From Candidatus Gastranaerophilales bacterium (lineage in GTDB: Bacteria; Cyanobacteriota; Vampirovibrionia; Gastranaerophilales; Gastranaerophilaceae), in contig CALUYV010000004.1 of the NCBI GenBank assembly GCA_944325095.1, forward strand, positions 1 through 47,041: 47,041 nucleotides of DNA, read 5' to 3'. The position numbers and the translations under genes are program-made. A model generated the notes under the pieces. That model saw only the letters and a list, made by a program, of their open reading frames with translations. It was not told the DNA's origin and searched no databases. Shown in pieces: positions 43,395 through 47,041 of the stretch (within the stretch, counting starts at the first letter, position 1; every line of letters begins with the position of its first letter).

Positions 43395-44336
43395 ATGGAA
43401 AGTATAGAAATAAACGAATTTAAAAACCTTGAAAACGGAGAAAACCTCAACCAGTTAGCAGTATTATCAGAAATTTCCGACGGACTTGACTATGAAATCC
43501 TCGGAGATAAAAAGGTTCTTGCATATATTGATTATCTTGACCTGACAAAAACCGTAGAAGTCCTTGCCGAATTTTTTGATGTTCCGGCAGCGGCTCTGGC
43601 GGGAGAAGCAAGATTATGCGCTGTTGCACTCGGCAGTTCAACAGAAACCGCTTTTGAAAAAATACTTGAAACAGATCCTGTATCTTTATTAAACGGCACA
43701 ATAGGTTTTACAAAAGAAGTTACGGTTGAACTTGCGATGAAATTAAACGCAATGAAAATCAGAAATATTATTGCGGTAAATTTTGCTCCGGAAGCAGTTG
43801 ACTATCTGCAGGAATACTCCGGAATCAATATGATAAAAATAAAAAGTCCGCTTCAGGAACTTCTGGGATTTGATACAAAAGACATCAAGGTTACACCGTT
43901 CGGATATTTAATACAGGAGCAAAATGCAAGCAGACTGACAAAGGAATCTTTCAAAGTTGCCGGAAAAATAAAACCTACCCAGCAGCAGGCTGAAGATGCC
44001 ATTTTTGCATGGAAGATTGCAAAATACACAAACAGTAAATCTGCAATAATTGTAAAAGATTTAGCCACAACGGCAATAGTTCAATCAGCGGTAAACCTTG
44101 CTGATGCAGTTGAAAAGGCAATGGATATCGCCTGTGAAAACAGCAAAGACGCCGTACTTGCAGTTGACGGAGTTATAGAACAAACCGAAGTTATAAATGC
44201 TGCAATTCAAGGAAGAATAGGACTTATAATTGAAGCCGGCGACAGTGAAGATTCTCAAAGAATTATAGAACTTGCCGACAAATATAATATTTCTGTCATT
44301 CACACCGGAATAAGAAATTACAGATACTGGAAATAA
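43395..44336 (+). CDS. AICAR-transformylase-like (PurH C-terminal) protein lacking catalytic Lys-His
   Basis: 313 residues covering only the formyltransferase part of PurH; the IMP cyclohydrolase domain is absent. Aligned by eye: GENLNQ (15-20) for GENPHQ; KVLAYIDYLDL (40-50) for KELSYNNxLDL; PAAALAGEARLCAVA (64-78) for PAAxIVKHANPCGVA; DPVSLLNGTIGF for DPVSAFGGIIA; KPTQQQAEDAIFAWKIAKY for the PTxxQxxDLxFAWK block; and HTGIRNYRYWK at the end for FTGxRHFRH. The essential Lys-His is Gly70-Glu71, and the folate/AICAR segments GAGQ and ASDAFFPF are also changed. It is probably catalytically dead, perhaps a nucleotide-sensing or structural relative. It is co-transcribed with a dCMP deaminase 15 nt downstream. 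Confidence 0.8.
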   Translation: MESIEINEFKNLENGENLNQLAVLSEISDGLDYEILGDKKVLAYIDYLDLTKTVEVLAEFFDVPAAALAGEARLCAVALGSSTETAFEKILETDPVSLLNGTIGFTKEVTVELAMKLNAMKIRNIIAVNFAPEAVDYLQEYSGINMIKIKSPLQELLGFDTKDIKVTPFGYLIQEQNASRLTKESFKVAGKIKPTQQQAEDAIFAWKIAKYTNSKSAIIVKDLATTAIVQSAVNLADAVEKAMDIACENSKDAVLAVDGVIEQTEVINAAIQGRIGLIIEAGDSEDSQRIIELADKYNISVIHTGIRNYRYWK

Positions 44337-44351
44337 AAAGGATTAACACAA

Positions 44352-44801
44352 ATGGCTATAAAATCGTGGGATGAATATTTTTTAGACATGGCAAAAACCT
44401 GCGCAAGCCGTTCAAACTGCCTCAGGGCACAGGTTGGAGCGGTCATTGTCGGAGAAGACAAAAAAATAAAAGCAACAGGATATAACGGAACCCCGTCAAA
44501 AGTGGAATCATGTTTAGAACGAGGAGAATGCTACAGAATAAAAAATAATATCGCTTCCGGCACAAAATATGAAACCTGCAGATCCATACATGCAGAGCAA
44601 AATGCAATTATTCAAGCCGGTCAGGACAGATGCAAAGATGCAACAATATATATCTGGGGGCATAATTTTATCTGTATATTATGCAAACGATTTATTGTTC
44701 AGGCGGGAATAAAACACTGTGTGCTGAAAAAAGATGATAATTCTCCAATAATCCGGCTTTCGGTAGAAGACATAAGACAAGAACTTGAAGAACAGCGGTA
44801 A
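44352..44801 (+). CDS. Deoxycytidylate deaminase family protein
   Basis: 149 residues. Zinc-dependent deamination of dCMP to dUMP, feeding thymidylate synthesis. The zinc site HAEQNAI has His80 and Glu82; the second half, normally PCxxC, is ICILC with Cys108 and Cys111, so the Pro is replaced by Ile while both ligands remain. N-terminal SRSNCLRAQVGAVIVGEDK and GYNGTPSKVESC are typical of the dCMP deaminase/ComEB group. AAGGAT lies 9 nt before the ATG. It follows the PurH-like gene in the same transcript and converges on the TPR gene. Confidence 0.93.
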   Translation: MAIKSWDEYFLDMAKTCASRSNCLRAQVGAVIVGEDKKIKATGYNGTPSKVESCLERGECYRIKNNIASGTKYETCRSIHAEQNAIIQAGQDRCKDATIYIWGHNFICILCKRFIVQAGIKHCVLKKDDNSPIIRLSVEDIRQELEEQR

Positions 44802-44813
44802 GAATCAAACTTA

Positions 44814-45989
44814 TTACTCTTCTCCATAATCAAATTCCTTTTGTGAAGGATCAAAATATTTAATTGACGGGCATTTTCCGAAAGATTTAATTAATGCATC
44901 GTTTAAATTTTCATCTTCAACAACCTTTCCGTCAATAATCGTTAAACCTTCAGAAAAAACAAAGTCATAATGCGACGGGTCATATTTATATTTATGTGAC
45001 TTTGCAATTTTATTATTTTTTGCTGATTTTTTACCGGATTTTTTATCTTGTTTTGCAAGTTTTTCTCTTTCTTTTTCCAGAAGTGCACGCATTTTCTTTT
45101 TGCGGTCTTTGTCTTTATAGACACTTCTTGTAATATCATTCAAAACAGAAGCAACATATTCCTGTATCCCTGAATTTTCATCCAGAGCGGTTATTAAGGT
45201 AATTGCTTTATTTATTTCATCATACGCATCATCATAATGCCCCATTCTTCGTAATAAAACAGCAAGATTATAATGAGTTTCATAATTCATAGGTTCAATA
45301 TTGATGGCTTTACAATAACATTTTCCGGCTCTGCGGTAATCCCCGTATGTATGATACGCAAGCCCGAGGTTGAACAAAGCATCATAATTGTTATCATCAA
45401 TTTTTACAGCATTTTCGTAAGCTTTGATAGCCTCATTTATATATATTCGTTTAAGAACTTTATCTGTAGTATATAAAGCCTTTAATTTGTATGTAACTCC
45501 TTTATTATAATAAGCAATTGCTTTATTTTCTTTATTGCTCAGTTTGTTATCGTAAACATAAGGAATCGACACCAATTTGCGTTTGGTATTTATAACATTG
45601 TCATACTGCTCAATTGCGCTGTCGAAATTGCCTAATTTTTCCGAAGCCACAATCCCGTAATTAATCCTTGCTATCATCATTCTGGGATTGTATTTATAGG
45701 CCTGGGAATAAGCATACATTGCAGACTGATAATCTTCATACACAACATAAATATTTCCGAGATTATACCATGCACCGTAATGTCCGGGGTACAAAGATAA
45801 TCCTTTGCTGTAAAATCTTATAGCATCATTCATTTTTAATTCCTGATATGCCTGATCACCCTTTTCAACAAAATACATACCTTTCAGTTTGTTAACCTGT
45901 TCCATCACAAACTGCTGGTTTAAATATGCAAGCACACCAAGGGTAGCAATTACAAATAATGAAAATAATGCTGATAATAGTTTCTTCAT
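44814..45989 (-). CDS. Membrane-anchored TPR protein
   Basis: 391 residues. An N-terminal hydrophobic helix (~4-22) serves as anchor or uncleaved signal. It is followed by about six tetratricopeptide repeats (~35-285; for example GAWYNLGNIYVVYEDYQSAM, then DALFNLGLAYHTYGDYRRAG and ETHYNLAVLLRRMGHYDDAY), a basic Lys-rich linker (~300-335) and an acidic C-terminus. TPR arrays bind partner proteins; the partner is unknown. No strong ribosome site is seen; GGTACCGGT lies directly before the ATG. It is convergent with the deaminase gene and divergent from the 46155 gene. Confidence 0.85.
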   Translation of the reverse strand: MKKLLSALFSLFVIATLGVLAYLNQQFVMEQVNKLKGMYFVEKGDQAYQELKMNDAIRFYSKGLSLYPGHYGAWYNLGNIYVVYEDYQSAMYAYSQAYKYNPRMMIARINYGIVASEKLGNFDSAIEQYDNVINTKRKLVSIPYVYDNKLSNKENKAIAYYNKGVTYKLKALYTTDKVLKRIYINEAIKAYENAVKIDDNNYDALFNLGLAYHTYGDYRRAGKCYCKAINIEPMNYETHYNLAVLLRRMGHYDDAYDEINKAITLITALDENSGIQEYVASVLNDITRSVYKDKDRKKKMRALLEKEREKLAKQDKKSGKKSAKNNKIAKSHKYKYDPSHYDFVFSEGLTIIDGKVVEDENLNDALIKSFGKCPSIKYFDPSQKEFDYGEE

Positions 45990-46154
45990 ACCGGTACCAA
46001 TAATATATTTTTATAATAAATGGTTTTGAAAAGAATAACATCAACCGAATAATGTAACAAATTCTTCACATTTTAAACAACCTGCGCAATCTTGAAGATA
46101 AAAAATTTTTTATATAAGTAAGGTAGGTTAGAAAATTTAATATTGGAGGTTAGC

Positions 46155-46964
46155 ATGTCAGATTACAATTTAGGGGTTGTTCCGTTTGGCGGAATATATG
46201 ATCAATACGGATATGATAATTTAGACCTTGACATGAATTACGGTTCTTATCCTATGTTTGGAGCAGGAAGTATTTTCGGAGCGGGATTTGCAACTCCGCC
46301 TATGATGGGTGGCGGATATTACGGCTTCAATTATGATGAGTTTTATAATAACATGCGCAGACAACAGCAATTTCAAACTGAATACAATGTAGATCAGCAG
46401 CAATTAAACAGGAATGCGGATTTAAGAATTAATGCACCGTTAGAAGCAATAAAAGGCAGTGCAACCGCATTAAAAGATAAAATTGTAAATAATGAACAAG
46501 ATCAAATTCAAGAAGCATACGAACGATATGTAAATGCCGTTGCAGCAGCATACGGAGATACAAGCGATAAAAAAATAATAAGAGCACGTGCAAACAGTTT
46601 ATATGCAAGCATGAATAACGGAGTTTCACTGGTTCAGGATTTGCGCCAGTACGGGCACGGCTCGGCAACACAAGGTTTCATTCAATCATTAACCTTCGGG
46701 CTTTATAACAGACACAGTGCCGAAGACAATGTAGCATACATAACAGGCTCACCTGTAGGTTCCGGAGAAAAGACAAAACATAACTTAGGCCGTGTTGCAG
46801 GTGCCGTAACTGTAGGCGGAATTGCCGGCGGACTGGCAAAAGCCTGCGCAAAAGGATCTAGTAAATTAGCAAAAGCCTGCTCCGGCAAGGCAAAAATAAT
46901 CGGACTTGCCGCAGGGGGCTTAGCAGCAGCCTTATCTTTCCTTACAGGTAAAGTAACAACTTAA
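46155..46964 (+). CDS. Lineage-specific protein with Gly/Tyr/Met-rich N-terminus and hydrophobic Gly/Ala C-terminus
   Basis: 269 residues from the ATG at 46155, which has GGAGG about 5-6 nt upstream; an in-frame ATG four codons earlier overlaps that ribosome site. Residues 1-75 are Gly/Tyr/Met/Pro/Phe-rich and low complexity (VVPFGGIYDQYGYDNLDLDM). Residues ~75-170 are helical and polar. The last ~70 residues alternate hydrophobic Gly/Ala segments (AGAVTVGGIAGGLAKA; IIGLAAGGLAAALSFLTG) with two Cys in ACAKG and ACSGK. No family recognised beyond recollection of similar Gastranaerophilales proteins. A strong terminator follows, so it is probably monocistronic. Confidence 0.65.
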   Translation: MSDYNLGVVPFGGIYDQYGYDNLDLDMNYGSYPMFGAGSIFGAGFATPPMMGGGYYGFNYDEFYNNMRRQQQFQTEYNVDQQQLNRNADLRINAPLEAIKGSATALKDKIVNNEQDQIQEAYERYVNAVAAAYGDTSDKKIIRARANSLYASMNNGVSLVQDLRQYGHGSATQGFIQSLTFGLYNRHSAEDNVAYITGSPVGSGEKTKHNLGRVAGAVTVGGIAGGLAKACAKGSSKLAKACSGKAKIIGLAAGGLAAALSFLTGKVTT

Positions 46965-47008
46965 CCTAATACTTTCTATTTCTGTAAAATTTCTATTCCT
47001 TTAAAAGA

Positions 47009-47039
47009 CCTGAATCATAAATATGATTCAGGCTTTTTA
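47009..47039 (+). terminator. Terminator of the 46155 gene
   Basis: A perfect 10-bp stem CCTGAATCAT/ATGATTCAGG with a 4-nt loop AAAT, followed by CTTTTTATT. Confidence 0.92.
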
Positions 47040-47041
47040 TT

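Noticed and set aside
43395-44336. Calling this gene purH
   Set aside because: The IMP cyclohydrolase domain is missing and the formyltransferase catalytic Lys-His is replaced, so the functional name would mislead.

Overview
The window reads as a chromosomal segment of an uncultured, AT-rich, diderm gut-type bacterium, most likely a Gastranaerophilales member (Melainabacteria / Vampirovibrionia, the non-photosynthetic sister group of Cyanobacteria). The evidence is: a lipid A pathway (lpxD, lpxC, fabZ, lpxK) with Skp, a TpsB barrel, an MCE protein and an AsmA-like protein; atpD-atpC standing apart from other ATP synthase genes, as in cyanobacteria; a pilin-like protein with the C-terminal layout common in that order; and several large families I know only from such genomes. 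No photosynthesis genes, tRNA, rRNA, CRISPR array or insertion sequence is visible. The lineage call is inference.

Layout. 1-5200: start of a truncated minus-strand gene, gap (GAPDH), an AsmA-like protein, and a secreted WG-repeat protein. 5210-5426: first copy of a candidate small RNA. 5491-10744: a minus-strand run rny, ymdB, PHP phosphoesterase, pilin-like protein, LOG-family protein, pnuC, rich in RNA and nucleotide metabolism. 11032-15255: rel, an NfeD-like protein and flotillin, tightly coupled. 15395-17670: YggU/DUF167, a small unknown protein, and a complete histidine-type attenuator (promoter, leader peptide with five His codons, antiterminator and terminator) in front of an unknown membrane-associated protein that contains no histidine. 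17693-20170: deoC, atpC, atpD. 20416-26343: a 1975-residue protein in which I recognise a split papain-like Gln/Cys/His/Asn set. 26528-28910: lpxD-lpxC-fabZ. 28931-29148: second copy of the small RNA. 29237-31296: bioD-bioA. 31365-34197: a TpsB-type outer-membrane protein and divergent Skp/OmpH. 34293-39481: MCE protein, lpxK, nth, DUF2339 on the minus strand. 39743-46964: lineage-specific helical, Gly-rich or disordered proteins, interrupted by a PurH-like protein that has lost its catalytic Lys-His, a dCMP deaminase and a TPR protein.

Strongest leads: (1) a pair of ~217-nt RNAs whose conservation starts just after a -10 box and stops at an intrinsic terminator; (2) a histidine attenuator controlling a histidine-free orphan protein; (3) the giant split papain-like protein; (4) a probable AICAR-transformylase pseudoenzyme; (5) three genes with an extended -10 box exactly 6 nt before the start codon, implying leaderless mRNAs.
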